From Chitinophagales bacterium (GTDB taxonomy: Bacteria; Bacteroidota; Bacteroidia; Chitinophagales; Chitinophagaceae), in contig JAFLBM010000006.1 in the NCBI GenBank assembly GCA_017303455.1, positions 62,001 to 126,000 on the forward strand: DNA of 64,000 nucleotides. Reading direction: 5' to 3'. A model generated the notes under the pieces. The model searched no databases. It worked only from the letters and a program-made list of their open reading frames with translations, and was not told the DNA's origin. Shown here in pieces: positions 1 through 9,317 of this stretch. Made by a program: the position numbers and the translations under genes. Positions within the stretch are counted from its first letter, which is position 1. Every line of letters starts with the position of its first letter.

Positions 1-224
1 CCTTCTTTACCACCCCTGACGATATAAGCAAGACCGATGGTCAGCCCGCGGGTGAGCTGACCGAGACAGGTAATAAACAAACCAATGGCAACCGGCCATA
101 TATAATAATGATTGCCGAACTGCTCTTTGGAGAACAAGGGCCAGGAAGGAATGAATAATGCTCCGTAAAAAAGGATAAAGATCCAGTTACGGTACTTGAA
201 AAAGAAATTGCCGATAGCTACCAT
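1..224 (-). CDS. Isoprenylcysteine carboxyl methyltransferase-like membrane protein (N-terminal fragment)
   Basis: Only the first ~74 residues are inside the window; the gene runs off the left edge. It starts at an ATG at 224, 42 bases after the cmoA stop, so the two may be co-transcribed. Two hydrophobic segments are visible (about residues 14-32 and 44-66), followed by a short basic stretch ending GLAYIVRGGKE. This N-terminus resembles Bacteroidota ICMT/PEMT-type methyltransferases, whose catalytic SAM-binding half would lie outside the window. The family assignment is from recall of the N-terminal pattern only, so it is moderate. The real substrate in bacteria is unknown. Confidence 0.6.
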   Translation of the reverse strand, partial: MVAIGNFFFKYRNWIFILFYGALFIPSWPLFSKEQFGNHYYIWPVAIGLFITCLGQLTRGLTIGLAYIVRGGKE

Positions 225-266
225 AGAAGAGTTTTTTTCGCCCGGAGGAAAAAGAGAGAAAGAAAT

Positions 267-995
267 TTATTTTTTTGTTGCAATGATCCCGGCGAAATTA
301 TACCACTTGAAGAATACCTCGCAATGTGCAAATCCATGATCACGGAGCAGGGTGATATTTTCACTTAGTTTATAAGGGACCAGTACATTTTCAAGGGCCT
401 CTCTTTTTTGTGAGATCTCCATTTCACTGTAATTATTGCGGCGTTTGTAATTATAATAGTAGTCGATAAAGTCACGGTTGAAATTGCTTTCTTCTGCTAA
501 TATCTTTTCTACCAGTATCAGCACCCCACCTGGATTCAGGCCATCATAAATATTTTTCAGTAATCGCTCCCGGTAGATCGGACGTACAAATTGCAAGGTG
601 AGGCAAAGCACCACCACTGAAGCGTTTTCAACTTTTACTCCCTGTCCCAGGTCGGCACAGCGCAGTTCGTAATGACGGGTGAAACCCAGCTCCATCAATT
701 TGGATTTGCACTTGTCCAGCATTTCCTGCGAATCATCCACGCCGATGAAACGGATATTCTGATCCACCATCGTATCCATGCCAATCATGGTCGTGCCGGT
801 GGAACAACCGAGGTCGTATACAAAACTGCCTTCGGCTGCATGATCAGCAGCCAGTTCGGCCATCATCCGTTGAATTTCGCCGTAAAAAGGAACCGAGCGG
901 TTCACCATATCATCAAATACTTTGGCCACGTTGGCGCCAAATTTAAAATCACTGGCTTTTTCTATTTCGCTTTTGAAAACCTCATCTTTGCCCAT
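267..995 (-). CDS. cmoA: Carboxy-S-adenosyl-L-methionine synthase CmoA
   Basis: Converts SAM and prephenate to carboxy-SAM, the donor used by CmoB to make 5-carboxymethoxyuridine at tRNA wobble position 34; a cytosolic enzyme. The 242-residue length matches the family. Visible features are the N-terminal FGANVAKVFDDMVNRSVPFY region, the SAM motif I YDLGCSTGTT (about residues 60-69), the acidic strand GVDDSQEML, and the very characteristic C-terminal stretch YSEMEISQKREALENVL, which is close to the E. coli enzyme. The start at 995 leaves about 80 bases to the divergent ArsC-like gene. No cmoB is present in the window, so the modification pathway must be completed elsewhere or the enzyme acts alone here. 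Confidence 0.92.
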   Translation of the reverse strand: MGKDEVFKSEIEKASDFKFGANVAKVFDDMVNRSVPFYGEIQRMMAELAADHAAEGSFVYDLGCSTGTTMIGMDTMVDQNIRFIGVDDSQEMLDKCKSKLMELGFTRHYELRCADLGQGVKVENASVVVLCLTLQFVRPIYRERLLKNIYDGLNPGGVLILVEKILAEESNFNRDFIDYYYNYKRRNNYSEMEISQKREALENVLVPYKLSENITLLRDHGFAHCEVFFKWYNFAGIIATKK

Positions 996-1074
996 AATTT
1001 TCTATTTAAAGGGCACAAAGTAAGCCATTTTACAGCGGAATGAACTAACCGCCCTCAATTTGCGTAATAAGAAT

Positions 1075-1428
1075 ATGAAGAAAATGTATCACCTCGGCAA
1101 CTGTACCACCTGCCAGGCCATTATCAAAAAAACCGGAGTGGATCAAAAAGGCTTTGCGATGCAGGATATCAAATTTGAAAAGATCACAGCGACCCAACTG
1201 GATGAAATGAAAAAAATGGCTGGCAGCTATGAGTCGTTGTTCAGCCGCCGGGCCATGAAGTATAAAGAATTGGGCTTAAAAGACAAGAAACTGACGGAGA
1301 AAGACTACCGCCAGTTCATTCTCGATGAATATACTTTCCTGAAACGTCCTGTTACCATTATTAACGATAAGATCTTTATCGGTAATGATAAGAAAACAGT
1401 GGAAGCGGTAAAACAAGCTGCTAAATAA
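1075..1428 (+). CDS. ArsC/Spx-family thiol reductase-like protein
   Basis: 117 residues, thioredoxin fold of the arsenate reductase (ArsC)/Spx/YffB family. It begins MKKMYHLGNCTTCQAI, with a CxxC pair at the usual redox position, and carries the family's late cis-proline segment FLKRPVTIINDKIFIGND. I chose the ATG at 1075; an in-frame TTG at 1060 would add only five residues before the conserved strand. The gene is divergent from cmoA and ends one base before the convergent antiporter gene. In Bacteroidota such proteins are annotated as arsenate reductase family without proof of arsenate reduction; no ars genes are nearby, so a general disulfide or glutaredoxin-like role is equally possible. 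Confidence 0.8.
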   Translation: MKKMYHLGNCTTCQAIIKKTGVDQKGFAMQDIKFEKITATQLDEMKKMAGSYESLFSRRAMKYKELGLKDKKLTEKDYRQFILDEYTFLKRPVTIINDKIFIGNDKKTVEAVKQAAK

Positions 1429-1429
1429 G

Positions 1430-3100
1430 CTACGAAGCCAGCAATAATATCAGCAGTTGGGCCGCCACAATACGAAGGATCATGGTCAGCGGGTACACGG
1501 TGGCATAAGTAACAGAAGGAATATCATTACCCGCCAGCTTGGTGGCGAAAGCCAATGCAGGCGGATCAGTTGAAGCACCGGCGAGCAAACCGCAAATCTC
1601 AAAATAGGTTTTACGGAAATATTTGTAAGCGATATATCCAACGATCAGCAGGGGTACCACCGTGATGATAACACCCATGCCCATCCAGACCCAGCCGCGG
1701 CCATCTGCAAAAGCAACCGATAAATTTTTACCGCTGCTCAACCCCACACTGGCCAGGAATAAACTGATGCCCAGTTCGCGGATCATTAAGTTGGCACTGT
1801 TAGTCGTATAGTTATTCAGGTAAAATAAATTACCAAAACGGCTTAATGTTAAAGCAATGATCAGGGGGCCGCCGGCCATACCAATTTTTACGGCCACCGG
1901 CATATTGGGAAAATGGAAGGGAATGCTTCCGAGAATAACACCGAGTACAATACCCATGAAAATGGGGGCAAGATCCGGGACTTCCAATTTCTTTAAAGAA
2001 TTACCGACAGCGTTTGTAACATGTTGTACCCCTTCTTCGGTTCCCACTACTTTGATGGTATCACCCAATTGAAGAAAAATATCACCATGCGGTACCATTT
2101 CAATACCAGCCCGGCTTAATCTTGTAAGCGTAAAATCATGCTGGTGTAATTCCGGGATATCGCCGAGGCGTTTATGAGTGACAGCTGTCCGGGTAACTAC
2201 AATATGTCTTGTGATCAGGTCACTGTCCTTTACTGTTTTCAGGTTCATCGTGCTGGCAGGGCCAATCAGTAATTTTAATTGTTCGATGACCGGTTTGGAT
2301 GCTACAACAAGTAACACATCATTGGCTGCCAGTATAAGATCGGGTGTTGGCGTGATGACTTCTCCGTTATGAAACATCCTGGAAACAACCAGCCGTTCTT
2401 TCAGCATGGTAAACAATTTCCGCAAGGGCTGCCCCACGAGTTGTTTATTTTCCAATTGCAGGTGAACGGATACGGGACGATTGGCCCGCAGTACATTCAG
2501 TTTGCGGTGACGCTCCTGCTCTTCTTCTATATTAACACCGAAGAATTTCTTTAGTATGAGCAATGCACCAATGATACCAAATACACCTAAAGGATACGTA
2601 ACAGCATAGGCTAAAGTGATCAGAGATTTATCCGTACCGGTCACATTCAGGTCTGCTACAGCGGCCTGTGCCGCACCGAGACCGGGAGTATTCGTTACAG
2701 CGCCACTCATCACCCCGGTCATTACTGAAATATGGTTGCCGCTGAAATAATACAGTATTACCGTAATGATAACACCGGTGAATACAATAGCAAAAGCAAG
2801 AATATTATTGCCAATCGCATTCTTCTTCAGCGAAGCCCAGAAACCAGGCCCTACCTGCAGACCAATTGAGTAAACAAACAGGATAAGACCGAACTCTTTG
2901 ATGAAGTGTTCGGTGCCTTTATCAATTTCCAAACCGGTGTAGGATAAAAATAAGCCGGCGAATAAAACCCAGGTAATACCTAATGAGATACCAGCGATCC
3001 TGATACGACCCATCCAGATGCCAACAGCAATTACGATTCCGTAAATGATAACGGATTGAGCGATCGAGGTTTTCGTAAACAGATCATAGAACCAGCCCAT
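1430..3100 (-). CDS. AspT/YidE-family putative transporter with two RCK_C (TrkA-C) domains
   Basis: 556-residue inner-membrane protein of the aspartate:alanine exchanger family. The layout is typical: about five N-terminal transmembrane helices ending near residue 185, with the conserved VMSGAVTNTPGLGAAQ motif (about 127-142); two cytoplasmic TrkA-C regulatory domains (about 205-285 and 290-370); then a second membrane half with the mirror motif CGLLAGASTDPPALAFA (about 511-527). The two Asn/Pro-rich motifs are the inverted-repeat substrate region. The family includes true Asp/Ala antiporters and many members of unknown substrate such as YidE, so I leave the symbol empty. It is preceded by a stem-loop at 3138-3171 that probably separates it from pckG. 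Confidence 0.85.
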   Translation of the reverse strand: MGWFYDLFTKTSIAQSVIIYGIVIAVGIWMGRIRIAGISLGITWVLFAGLFLSYTGLEIDKGTEHFIKEFGLILFVYSIGLQVGPGFWASLKKNAIGNNILAFAIVFTGVIITVILYYFSGNHISVMTGVMSGAVTNTPGLGAAQAAVADLNVTGTDKSLITLAYAVTYPLGVFGIIGALLILKKFFGVNIEEEQERHRKLNVLRANRPVSVHLQLENKQLVGQPLRKLFTMLKERLVVSRMFHNGEVITPTPDLILAANDVLLVVASKPVIEQLKLLIGPASTMNLKTVKDSDLITRHIVVTRTAVTHKRLGDIPELHQHDFTLTRLSRAGIEMVPHGDIFLQLGDTIKVVGTEEGVQHVTNAVGNSLKKLEVPDLAPIFMGIVLGVILGSIPFHFPNMPVAVKIGMAGGPLIIALTLSRFGNLFYLNNYTTNSANLMIRELGISLFLASVGLSSGKNLSVAFADGRGWVWMGMGVIITVVPLLIVGYIAYKYFRKTYFEICGLLAGASTDPPALAFATKLAGNDIPSVTYATVYPLTMILRIVAAQLLILLLAS

Positions 3101-3137
3101 GATAAATAGTATTAATTAAATGTACGCTGCAAACAGT

Positions 3138-3171
3138 AAGCAGGCAACAGGTATTATCCTGCCGCCTGCTT
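3138..3171. terminator. Stem-loop between pckG and the AspT-like gene
   Basis: An 8-base perfect inverted repeat (AAGCAGGC / GCCTGCTT) encloses a second inner stem CAGG / CCTG with loop TATTAT. It sits just after the pckG stop on the minus strand. The T-rich stretch is better on the plus side (TATGTTTTTC), so termination efficiency for pckG is uncertain. Confidence 0.5.
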
Positions 3172-3203
3172 ATGTTTTTCAATTAGCAGGCAATCAACAG
3201 AGG

Positions 3204-5063
3204 CTAGTCCTGTTCGGGCTGTAATCCCCAATGCTCAGGAGAACGCCATAAGGCAGATAACAGCAGTTCACGCATAAAGAAAAATTCTTTAGGCAGTTTA
3301 TCATACATGCGTTCAAATAATTCTTCATGTGATAGCAGTTCCTGTTTGCCGGGTTCCCGGTCAACGGTCATGATCTTTGCAAACTCTTCTTTCGTGAAAC
3401 TTTCCAGCCCGGTCCAGTCAATGTCCTCATACCGTGGCATCCAGCCGATCGGGCTTTCTACAGAAGAGGCATTACCGCGGATACGTTCTACAATCCATTT
3501 CAGCGGACGGATATTTTCTCCAAAACCCGGCCAGATGAATTGCCCGTTCTCGTCTTTACGGAACCAGTTCACCCCAAATATTCTTGGTGCATTCGGAAGG
3601 TCACGGCCAAACTGTAACCAGTGGTTCACATAATCACCAATATGATAGCCCATGAATGGTAACATCGCAAACGGGTCACGACGTACTTTACCAATTTCAC
3701 CAAAGGCAGCGGCAGTCATTTCACTTCCCATCGTGGTGGCCAGGTACACACCAAAGTTCCAGTTGAAAGATTGATATACTAATGGCACACCGGTACTTCT
3801 TCTTCCACCGAAAATAAATCCTTCTATATGTACACCGTTTGGATTATCCCAGTCGCTGTCAATAGCAGGATTCTGATTAGCCGGTGCAGTAAATCTTGAG
3901 TTAGGGTGTGCAGCAGGTTTACCACTGTTGGGATCCCAGGGTTTACCATGCCAGTCAGTTAATCCTTCGGGAATTTCTTTGGTCAGCCCTTCCCACCAAA
4001 CATCTTTATCAGGCGTGATAGCCACGTTGGTAAAAATGGTATTGGCTTTAATGCTTTCCATGGCATTCGGGTTGGTCTTATAGTTAGTACCGGGAGCCAC
4101 ACCGAAATAACCAGCTTCAGGGTTGATAGCATACAAACTACCATCATCTCCTTTGTGTATCCAGGCAATATCATCACCGACAGTCGTTACTTTCCAGCCA
4201 TCAAATTCTTTCGGCGGGATCAGCATCGCAAAGTTGGTTTTACCACAGGCACTCGGGAAAGCAGCGGCTACATAGGTTTTCTTTTTGTTTGGAGATTCAA
4301 CACCCATGATCAGCATGTGTTCGGCCAGCCAGTTCTCTTCTCGTCCCATCACGGAGGCAATACGAAGGGCAAAACACTTTTTACCCATCAGTGCATTACC
4401 ACCATATCCGCTGCCATAAGAAATAATGAGTCTTTCTTCGGGGAAATGAGAAATATATTTTACATCGGGATTACAGGGCCAGCTGCTGTCTTTTTGATTG
4501 CCCTGTAAAGGAGCCCCAACTGTATGCAGGCATTTTACATAGCTCTTTTTATGCAGGTAAGGCAATACATCCTGTCCCATGCGGGTCATGATGCGCATAT
4601 TCACTACTACGTATTCAGAGTCGGTGATCTGTACTCCATAGCGGGCAAAGGGAGAACCTAAAGGTCCCATACAGAAAGGGATCACATATAAAATGCGGCC
4701 TTTCATGCTGCCGGTGAGCAAAACGTGGAGCTTCTTTTTCATATCATCCGGGGCCATCCAGTTGTTGGTGGGGCCTGCATCTTCCTTACGACGGCTGCAG
4801 ATAAAGGTTTTATCTTCTACCCTCGCCACATCACTTGGATCGCTGAAACAGGCAAAGCTGTTCGGACGTTTTTCCGGGTTCAGGGCAATAAATGTTCCCT
4901 TCTTCACCAGGAGCTGGCAAAGCGCATCATATTCTTGTTGGGAGCCATCACACCAGTGAACCGAATCGGCTTCACATAAAGCCGCAATTTGTTTGACCCA
5001 TGTTTCGAGTTCTGCCCGTGCGGGTGCAGCTTCCACTGCAAAAAAGTTGGATTGTTGTAACAT
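3204..5063 (-). CDS. pckG: Phosphoenolpyruvate carboxykinase (GTP)
   Basis: Decarboxylates and phosphorylates oxaloacetate to PEP using GTP; the entry step of gluconeogenesis in the cytosol. The 619-residue length fits the GTP class. Visible signatures are the kinase-1 P-loop [14 protein letters not shown] (about residues 266-279) with the reactive Cys of the GTP enzymes, the kinase-2/metal region [10 protein letters not shown], and the guanine-site region [12 protein letters not shown]. The start MLQQSNFF is the only Met before the conserved N-terminal helices. Together with methylglyoxal synthase (63.3 kb) and the PfkB kinase (52 kb) it gives the window a sugar-phosphate theme, but they are not linked. 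No clear promoter was found in the 186-base gap upstream. Confidence 0.96.
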   Translation of the reverse strand: MLQQSNFFAVEAAPARAELETWVKQIAALCEADSVHWCDGSQQEYDALCQLLVKKGTFIALNPEKRPNSFACFSDPSDVARVEDKTFICSRRKEDAGPTNNWMAPDDMKKKLHVLLTGSMKGRILYVIPFCMGPLGSPFARYGVQITDSEYVVVNMRIMTRMGQDVLPYLHKKSYVKCLHTVGAPLQGNQKDSSWPCNPDVKYISHFPEERLIISYGSGYGGNALMGKKCFALRIASVMGREENWLAEHMLIMGVESPNKKKTYVAAAFPSACGKTNFAMLIPPKEFDGWKVTTVGDDIAWIHKGDDGSLYAINPEAGYFGVAPGTNYKTNPNAMESIKANTIFTNVAITPDKDVWWEGLTKEIPEGLTDWHGKPWDPNSGKPAAHPNSRFTAPANQNPAIDSDWDNPNGVHIEGFIFGGRRSTGVPLVYQSFNWNFGVYLATTMGSEMTAAAFGEIGKVRRDPFAMLPFMGYHIGDYVNHWLQFGRDLPNAPRIFGVNWFRKDENGQFIWPGFGENIRPLKWIVERIRGNASSVESPIGWMPRYEDIDWTGLESFTKEEFAKIMTVDREPGKQELLSHEELFERMYDKLPKEFFFMRELLLSALWRSPEHWGLQPEQD

Positions 5064-5249
5064 AAAATAATTCTTTAAATAAAAAAGGAATGTACAAAAA
5101 GGGCGGGCAACCGTTAGAACTGAATTAGTGAACGATCATTTCAGTACAGTAAAAGTGGAAAATTGCTTCATCCAAAGTGCTGCTTACGGTCACCTGCAGG
5201 TATGATTTTAATTAGTAAAACAGGGACCAGCTGACGCCACGCTGACAAT

Positions 5250-6482
5250 TCAGCCTGCTGCTGTAACAGGTTCTTTTTTAGTATGTAAAATAAGAAAGGC
5301 GATCACAGCACTGGTCAGCATAAACAGTGCACCGAGGAGAAATGACACACCGGGGAAATAAAACGGGGCCTTATTACTGGTGAAATAAGTGAAGAGATTA
5401 TTCATGATCAGCGGCCCGATGATAGTGCTAAGGCTCATCAGGCTGGTCAGGGCTCCCTGCAACTGTCCCTGCTGGTTCGGGGCCACATACGTAGCAATCG
5501 TAGCCTGCAGGGAAGGGTTAGCGATACCACCCAAACAATAAGGAATAAGGAAGGCAAACATCATCCAGGTTTGCGAAGCAAATGCAAATAAGAGCAGGCC
5601 GAGTGTATACAATAGTAACCCGGCATAAATACTATTGGTGTTACCAATCTTAGGATTGATCACCCTTGTCAGTCCTGCCTGGACCGCACCCACTAATACG
5701 CCAACAACAGCCAGCGAAATACCCACCATACTTTCTTTCCATCCAAAGCGATGGATAGTGAAGAAACTCCAGTTGCCCTGCACTGCCTGTGAGGCCAGGT
5801 AGATCAGGAAAAAACAAAGAGCCATTTTACCAATGCCGGGGGTATGCCGTAAAAATTGCAGGGAACCAAAAGGGTTGGCTTTTTTCCATTCAAAAGCCCG
5901 GCGGTTTTCTTGGGGTAATGATTCGGGCAACACGAAATAACCATACAAGGTATTGAGCAAACACAAAGCAGCTGCGGCATAGAAAGGAGCCCGGGTACCT
6001 AAACCAGCCAGCAGCCCTCCCAGTGCAGGGCCAATTACAAAACCAAGTCCGAATGCAGCACCGATCATTCCAAAATTTTTGGTTCTTGTTTCGACTGTAC
6101 TGATATCGGCAATATAAGCAGCCGCCGTCGTAAAGCTGGCACCTGTGATGCCGGCAATCACCCGGCCCACGAATAACCACCCGTAGTTGGGGGCTAATGC
6201 CAAGATGATATAATCAATACCAAAACCCAATAATGAAAACAGGAGTACAGGTCTTCGTCCATATTTATCACTCAGGTTACCGATGACCGGCGCAAATAAG
6301 AACTGGGTGATGGCAAAAGAAGAAAGCAGTAAACCACCATAGGCACTGGCTTCATTAATGGAAATATTTTTCAGCTCGGCGATCAGCTTAGGCATTACGG
6401 GGATGATTAATCCCCACCCCATCACATCCACCAACAGGGTGATAAAAATAAACCCGATCGCCGCTTTACGATTTGTTGCCAT
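5250..6482 (-). CDS. TCR/Tet-family MFS efflux transporter
   Basis: 410 residues with twelve predicted hydrophobic segments. The N-terminal segment LLVDVMGWGLIIPVMPKLI is typical of Tet-type drug:H+ antiporters, and motif A in the loop between helices 2 and 3 reads GNLSDKYGRRPVLL (about residues 69-82). A motif C-like glycine/proline run is present in helix 5 (LGFVIGPALGGLLAG). Such chromosomal proteins in Bacteroidota are often named tetracycline transporter-like, but drug specificity cannot be read from the sequence. The gene stands alone on the minus strand with 200 bases to the divergent OmpA gene. Confidence 0.85.
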   Translation of the reverse strand: MATNRKAAIGFIFITLLVDVMGWGLIIPVMPKLIAELKNISINEASAYGGLLLSSFAITQFLFAPVIGNLSDKYGRRPVLLFSLLGFGIDYIILALAPNYGWLFVGRVIAGITGASFTTAAAYIADISTVETRTKNFGMIGAAFGLGFVIGPALGGLLAGLGTRAPFYAAAALCLLNTLYGYFVLPESLPQENRRAFEWKKANPFGSLQFLRHTPGIGKMALCFFLIYLASQAVQGNWSFFTIHRFGWKESMVGISLAVVGVLVGAVQAGLTRVINPKIGNTNSIYAGLLLYTLGLLLFAFASQTWMMFAFLIPYCLGGIANPSLQATIATYVAPNQQGQLQGALTSLMSLSTIIGPLIMNNLFTYFTSNKAPFYFPGVSFLLGALFMLTSAVIAFLILHTKKEPVTAAG

Positions 6483-6612
6483 GTATTAAAAATAAGAATT
6501 GCCGGGAAGCTGGCCGATTTTAATTAAAAACTAATCTGCTATACAGGTAGCAGCATGATTTTACGGATAAAATAATTAACAAACTGCCAGCGGATAAAAT
6601 TGCAGGGCGATT

Positions 6613-6620
6613 TAACTTTG
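6613..6620 (+). promoter_or_regulatory. -7 promoter element for the OmpA-like gene
   Basis: TAACTTTG matches the Bacteroidota -7 consensus TAnnTTTG exactly. It lies 62 bases before the ATG at 6683, which predicts a leader of roughly 55 nt. I see no good TTTG -33 element at the expected distance. Confidence 0.45.
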
Positions 6621-6682
6621 AGCCCTGTTAAGGCAGTAAAACGTAATTTACTAAAACCATTCTTTCACTTAAAGTAAGTTGT

Positions 6683-7582
6683 ATGAAATTAAACCTGGTA
6701 ATGGTAGCTGCGGCTTCCTCCCTTTTATTATTCTCCTGTGTCAGCAGTAAGAAATTCAAAACCGCACAGGCAGAAATACAATCCCTGCAATCCAAACAAA
6801 CGCAGTTGCAGGGCGACCTGAACAATTGTAATGATGCAAAAGCAGAATTGGGCCGGCAAAAAACAACATTGGAAGGCGATAATGCCAGTCTCAATAACAA
6901 GATCAGTGATCTGAATAAGCAAATTGATTTCCTGAAAGCGAATAATACGTCTGCGCTGAAGCAGCTTGAAGATCTTTCGGTGATCTCCACTTCACAGGCA
7001 GAGAGTATCAGGAAATCCATGGAGAACATCGGGGCTAAAGATGCTTATATACAAACCCTGCAGCAACAAATGGCCCACAAAGATTCATTGAATATGGCAT
7101 TGGTGATGAACCTGAAAGGCGCTGTGGGCAATATGGATGATGAGGATATCAATATCAAAGTAGATAAAGGAGTGGTGTATATTGATATTTCTGACAAACT
7201 CCTTTTCAAAAGTGGTAAGTATGAAGTAACAAGCCAGGCAAAAACGGTATTGGGAAAAGTGGCAGCAGTATTAAAGAACCAGCCGGATATTGAATTTATG
7301 GTGGAAGGACATACCGATAATGTACCGTATGTGGGCGGAGGTGTTTTAGCGGATAACTGGGACCTGAGTGTAAAAAGGGCAACCAGTATTGTAAAAATAT
7401 TACAAAAGCAATATGGTCTTGATCCGGCTAAGATGGCGGCAGCCGGTCGTGGTGAGTATAAACCGGTTGCTGATAACAGCACGAAAGAAGGTAAAGCAGC
7501 CAACCGCAGAACAAGAATTGTGATATTGCCGCAACTTGACCAGTTCTTCAAACTGCTGGAGCCAAACGGCAACGGCGGATAA
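6683..7582 (+). CDS. OmpA-family peptidoglycan-binding lipoprotein with coiled coil
   Basis: 299 residues. A lipoprotein signal ends in LLLFSC (Cys about residue 19). Residues ~25-140 form a long alpha-helical, coiled-coil-like region rich in Gln, Leu and Lys. The C-terminal OmpA domain (about 165-285) carries the diaminopimelate-binding signature GHTDNVPY...NWDLSVKRA...GRGEYKPVADN...NRRTRIVI. It is probably anchored in the outer membrane and ties it to peptidoglycan. A -7 element lies upstream and a strong bidirectional terminator follows at 7602-7635, so it is monocistronic. Confidence 0.9.
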   Translation: MKLNLVMVAAASSLLLFSCVSSKKFKTAQAEIQSLQSKQTQLQGDLNNCNDAKAELGRQKTTLEGDNASLNNKISDLNKQIDFLKANNTSALKQLEDLSVISTSQAESIRKSMENIGAKDAYIQTLQQQMAHKDSLNMALVMNLKGAVGNMDDEDINIKVDKGVVYIDISDKLLFKSGKYEVTSQAKTVLGKVAAVLKNQPDIEFMVEGHTDNVPYVGGGVLADNWDLSVKRATSIVKILQKQYGLDPAKMAAAGRGEYKPVADNSTKEGKAANRRTRIVILPQLDQFFKLLEPNGNGG

Positions 7583-7601
7583 TTATAATAGCAGGGAATA
7601 G

Positions 7602-7635
7602 AAAAAAGTCATCGCTGTGTAGTGATGACTTTTTT
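7602..7635. terminator. Bidirectional intrinsic terminator
   Basis: A 12-base perfect inverted repeat AAAAAAGTCATC / GATGACTTTTTT around a 10-base loop. The flanking A6 and T6 runs make it work in both directions, serving the OmpA gene (plus) and the Na+/H+ antiporter gene (minus), which converge here. Confidence 0.85.
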
Positions 7636-7642
7636 AGTTGTA

Positions 7643-9241
7643 TTATCCATTTAATCTTGCTTCTTCCAGGTCCAGCTCCCATTCCCGGTCCCGTATCAGT
7701 TCTTCACTGTATTCACCTTTGTGCCGCACATAGTTCAATTCTCTCCGCCGGATATGGACCAGCTCTAACAGCATTTGCCGGTAATGAGGTAAAAAAGAAG
7801 CTTCTTCATCTTCTGCTTCATCTGTTTCCAGCTTTCGTTTGGTGATCTCAATCATTCTTTCATAGCGGTCCCGGACTCTTTTATAGGTATCATGATTTTG
7901 GGTTTCTTCCGGGTAATTGGTATCTAAATAAGAAAGCACTGATTCGGCCAGCCGGATCCGTAATGCCAGTGCCTGTAATTTTTCAGATTCTTTTTCGTTC
8001 ACTTCGATCTTTAAAATTCGGATCAAAGGCTTCAGGCTTAATCCCTGTAAAACAAGTGTGAACAGGATCACTATAAACGTAATAAAGAGAATCAGGTTAC
8101 GGTGCGGAAAGGCTTCGTTACCAGCTAAGGTCAATGGTACTGCCAGGGCAGAGGCCAATGAAACAACACCCCGCATACCACTCCAGGCTACTAAGAAAAC
8201 AGTTTTCCAGTTGAGTGGTCCTTCATTGGTACGGATATTCTTAAATAACCATCTTGGTATATACGCACCGGGGAATACCCAGATAATGCGGATGACAATG
8301 GTGAGCAGGCTGATGATCACGGCATACAAAATAGCTTCGCCGGTTGAATAATTACCCAAACCATCAACAATAACAGGTAGTTGCAGCCCAATAAGAATGA
8401 AAACAAATCCATTCAGCAGGAATACCAGGGTATCCCAAAGCCCGTTAATGGATAAGCGGGATTCATACGTGAACATTTCATTGGAACGGAAAGAAAGAAA
8501 CAGGCCGCCGCTTACAACGGATAAGACACCGGAGAAATGGAAATGTTCCGCTGCGACATACATAATATAAGGTGTGATAAGTGTTAATGCTGCATCAATG
8601 CTGGCCGTGGTGGGAAAGAAACGATGAATAAGGTAAACGATATAAGCAATGGCCAGGCCAATAGCAATGCCCATGAACACCACGAGAGCAAAATTTTGTG
8701 CCGCTTCTCCTAAATGAAACTGGCCGGTAATGATCGCAGCCAGCGCAAACCGGAATACAATCAAACTGGAAGCATCATTCACCAGGCTTTCTCCTTCCAG
8801 GATGGTGACCACCCGCTTGGGAACTTTCAATCCCTGCAATACCGAGGTGGCTGCCACGGCATCCGGTGGTGAAATAATTCCGCCTAATAAAAATCCATAA
8901 GCTAATGGAAAATCAGGAATAATAGCATTGGATACAAATGCTACTGCGGCTGAAGTGAAGATCACCAGCCCGAAAGCCAGCAGGCTGATAGGCCGCTTCA
9001 TCTTCCAGAAATCGCTCCAGGAAGTATTCCAGGCTGCTGCATATAGTAATGGCGGTAAAAAGATAAGGAAAACAAGGTCGGGGTGTAAACTGATAGACGG
9101 AATGCCCGGCACTAAGCTGATCAGCAAGCCGCTGATGACTAAAAGTATCGGGTAGGAAATCTTCAGCTTTTCGCTCAGCATTACGAGAAAAGCGATACCA
9201 AAAAACAAGGAAATGACCAGTAAGATATTATCCTGCAGCAT
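7643..9241 (-). CDS. CPA1-family Na+/H+ antiporter
   Basis: 532 residues: about twelve membrane helices over the first ~410 residues, then a charged cytoplasmic tail of ~120 residues rich in Glu and Arg. The CPA1 core motifs are present: GGIISPPDAVAATSVL (about 119-134) and EGESLVNDASSLIVFRFAL (about 150-168), the latter containing the Asn-Asp pair involved in ion exchange. This is the YjcE/NhaP-like group that expels Na+ (or K+) in exchange for protons across the inner membrane. The gene is the only one in its transcription unit, ending at the shared terminator. Confidence 0.92.
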   Translation of the reverse strand: MLQDNILLVISLFFGIAFLVMLSEKLKISYPILLVISGLLISLVPGIPSISLHPDLVFLIFLPPLLYAAAWNTSWSDFWKMKRPISLLAFGLVIFTSAAVAFVSNAIIPDFPLAYGFLLGGIISPPDAVAATSVLQGLKVPKRVVTILEGESLVNDASSLIVFRFALAAIITGQFHLGEAAQNFALVVFMGIAIGLAIAYIVYLIHRFFPTTASIDAALTLITPYIMYVAAEHFHFSGVLSVVSGGLFLSFRSNEMFTYESRLSINGLWDTLVFLLNGFVFILIGLQLPVIVDGLGNYSTGEAILYAVIISLLTIVIRIIWVFPGAYIPRWLFKNIRTNEGPLNWKTVFLVAWSGMRGVVSLASALAVPLTLAGNEAFPHRNLILFITFIVILFTLVLQGLSLKPLIRILKIEVNEKESEKLQALALRIRLAESVLSYLDTNYPEETQNHDTYKRVRDRYERMIEITKRKLETDEAEDEEASFLPHYRQMLLELVHIRRRELNYVRHKGEYSEELIRDREWELDLEEARLNG

Positions 9242-9317
9242 AGAGGTCTAAAATAGGATATTTATTGAACAGCTGACACAGGGAGCTTGATCGGGGAAAT
9301 TGCCTGAAGGAAACAAT

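Noticed and set aside
5064..5249. Promoter of pckG
   Set aside because: A TTTTTG stretch upstream has no -7 element at the correct distance, so I did not call it.
5250..6482. Acquired tetracycline resistance gene
   Set aside because: Chromosomal Tet-type exporters are common in this phylum; there is no mobile element, no tetR partner and no change in base composition around it.
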